This document shows, piece after piece, positions 11,919-12,467 of a stretch of DNA of 12,467 bases (its first letter is position 1; every line of letters starts with the position of its first letter). Source of the DNA: an uncultured Pelagibacteraceae bacterium (GTDB taxonomy: Bacteria; Pseudomonadota; Alphaproteobacteria; Pelagibacterales; Pelagibacteraceae); assembly GCA_902633535.1 (NCBI GenBank), contig CACPGM010000010.1:1-12467 (forward strand). Reading direction: 5' to 3'. The notes beneath the pieces were generated by a model. It worked only from the letters and a program-made list of their open reading frames with translations. It searched no databases and was not told where the DNA came from. The position numbers and the translations under genes are program-made.

Positions 11919-12209
11919 TTATTTAGCATTAAAATCTATAACATCATCTGTACACTCAACAAATTTATGAGGTTCATAAAAATCATTCATAGACTCTAAT
12001 TGTTTATTAATTGCATCTGGATTAATACCTTTCCACCAACAATACATTGTTAAATTATCACCCGGTGTATTCCAGCTCATTTGACACTTTGCATTGTCAC
12101 TTGTCATTGCTTTAGTCATATCTTCCATTGACATCGAACCAGTTACTTCAATCATTTTAGCTTTTGCTTCTTTTGTCTTAAAAGTGTGTGTTACTATATA
12201 GTTTTTCAT
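11919..12209 (-). CDS. uncharacterised small alpha/beta protein 2, methionine-rich
   Basis: A 96-residue soluble protein beginning with a strand (NYIVTHTFK, 3-11) followed by a helix (AKAKMIEVTGSMSMEDMTKAM, 16-35 approximately), a strand (KCQMSWNT, 41-48), a strand (NLTMYCWWKG, 52-61), a helix (PDAINKQLESM, 64-74) and a final strand (KFVECTDDVIDF). The order beta-alpha-beta-beta-alpha-beta is that of the ferredoxin-like dimeric alpha/beta barrel, similar in outline to DUF4242/SCO4226-type proteins, some of which bind metal. Three cysteines (42, 57, 86) and nine methionines in 96 residues, with His8 and His81, could bind a soft metal, but this is inference. A strong AGGAGA four to five bases before the ATG overlaps the stop of the upstream gene (TAGGAGA), showing coupling. 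Confidence 0.75.
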   Translation of the reverse strand: MKNYIVTHTFKTKEAKAKMIEVTGSMSMEDMTKAMTSDNAKCQMSWNTPGDNLTMYCWWKGINPDAINKQLESMNDFYEPHKFVECTDDVIDFNAK

Positions 12210-12213
12210 ATTT

Positions 12214-12218
12214 CTCCT
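12214..12218 (-). promoter_or_regulatory. ribosome binding site overlapping the upstream stop
   Basis: On the minus strand, TAGGAGAAATATG merges the TAG stop of the gene at 12217-12459 with an AGGAG core for the gene starting at 12209. A ribosome ending one protein is placed directly over the start signal of the next, so the two are likely made in a fixed ratio. Confidence 0.75.
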
Positions 12219-12459
12219 ATTTTACTTTTGTTAAATCATAGATCGAATAGCTATCTAACACAGCATCCATGATCGGTTTTGATACTTCAGTTCCTTCAAT
12301 AAATTTATGTAGTGCAGGTTCATCAGTACAAAATATCTTAAACATTACAGTACTTTTATCTGGTGTTACCGTTCCAATAGTTTTTTCTACTACTGCAACT
12401 TTAGCTCTTTCTGCTAAACCTTCAGGTGATTGCATAAATCCCATAAATTTTTCAAACAT
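12217..12459 (-). CDS. uncharacterised small alpha/beta protein 3
   Basis: An 80-residue protein at the right edge of the window and first of the visible minus-strand operon. It has an N-terminal helix (residues 1-20, FEKFMGFMQSPEGLAERAKV), a strand pair (about 22-30 and STVMFKIFC, 36-44), a helix (EPALHKFIEG, 47-56) and a last helix-strand segment (KPIMDAVLDSYSIYDL, 61-76). I do not recognise the family; the pattern again suggests a small alpha/beta sandwich. The ATG at 12459 has AAGAAGG only one base upstream, too close for a normal ribosome binding site, so a start at residue 6 or 9 (also Met) or an upstream extension beyond the window is possible. The gene ends with a TAG that forms part of the next ribosome binding site. 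Confidence 0.68.
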   Translation of the reverse strand: MFEKFMGFMQSPEGLAERAKVAVVEKTIGTVTPDKSTVMFKIFCTDEPALHKFIEGTEVSKPIMDAVLDSYSIYDLTKVK

Positions 12460-12467
12460 ACCTTCTT

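Noticed and set aside
1..12467. Prophage, defence or mobile-element island
   Set aside because: No integrase, transposase, phage structural gene, tRNA-adjacent repeat or composition break was found. The phage hint for the 1378-1944 gene is only from memory.

Overview
The window is very AT-rich, densely packed (spacers mostly 0-15 bp, none over about 115 bp) and has no tRNA, rRNA, CRISPR, insertion sequence or integrase that I can see. Low GC, short spacers, lysine- and isoleucine-rich proteins, frequent leaderless-looking starts and a TPR lipid-exterior type protein of a kind I recall as widespread in Alphaproteobacteria together suggest a streamlined marine alphaproteobacterium, most likely of the SAR11 (Pelagibacterales) type. 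That taxonomic call is inference.

Layout. Bases 1-418 (+): the 3' end of a membrane protein gene, then a very small GNAT-like acetyltransferase. Bases 422-1263 (-): a two-gene operon of a three-helix membrane protein and a PsiE-family membrane protein. Bases 1378-2980 (+): a compact protein resembling the catalytic domain of malonyl-CoA decarboxylase, overlapping by 38 bp a secreted metallo-beta-lactamase-fold hydrolase of the NAPE-PLD type. Bases 3052-5012 (+): an iron-dependent alcohol dehydrogenase translationally coupled to a class I glutamine amidotransferase, closed by a perfect hairpin at 5050-5075. Bases 5085-5402 (-): a GYD-domain protein, divergent from the next group. Bases 5503-9664 (+): aldehyde dehydrogenase, CcdA, an AzoR-like flavin reductase, an inositol-monophosphatase-family enzyme (histidinol-phosphatase-like) and a DUF924 protein, most of them nearly touching. 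Bases 9702-12459 (-): an eight-gene operon, read from right to left, of three small alpha/beta proteins, a four-helix membrane protein, an NTF2-like protein, an exported TPR protein, a DUF2798 membrane protein and a small-multidrug-resistance (SMR) type membrane protein without the hallmark membrane glutamate.

How the genes may work together. The alcohol dehydrogenase, amidotransferase and aldehyde dehydrogenase could form an alcohol-to-aldehyde-to-acid route, perhaps with gamma-glutamyl group removal as in Puu/Ipu-type amine catabolism; no gamma-glutamyl ligase lies in the window, so this is a hypothesis. The best candidates for undescribed biology are the stand-alone, shortened malonyl-CoA-decarboxylase-like protein with both expected catalytic residues kept, the minus-strand operon of small alpha/beta-fold proteins with unusually good ribosome binding sites for this window, and the SMR-like protein that lacks its proton-coupling acid.
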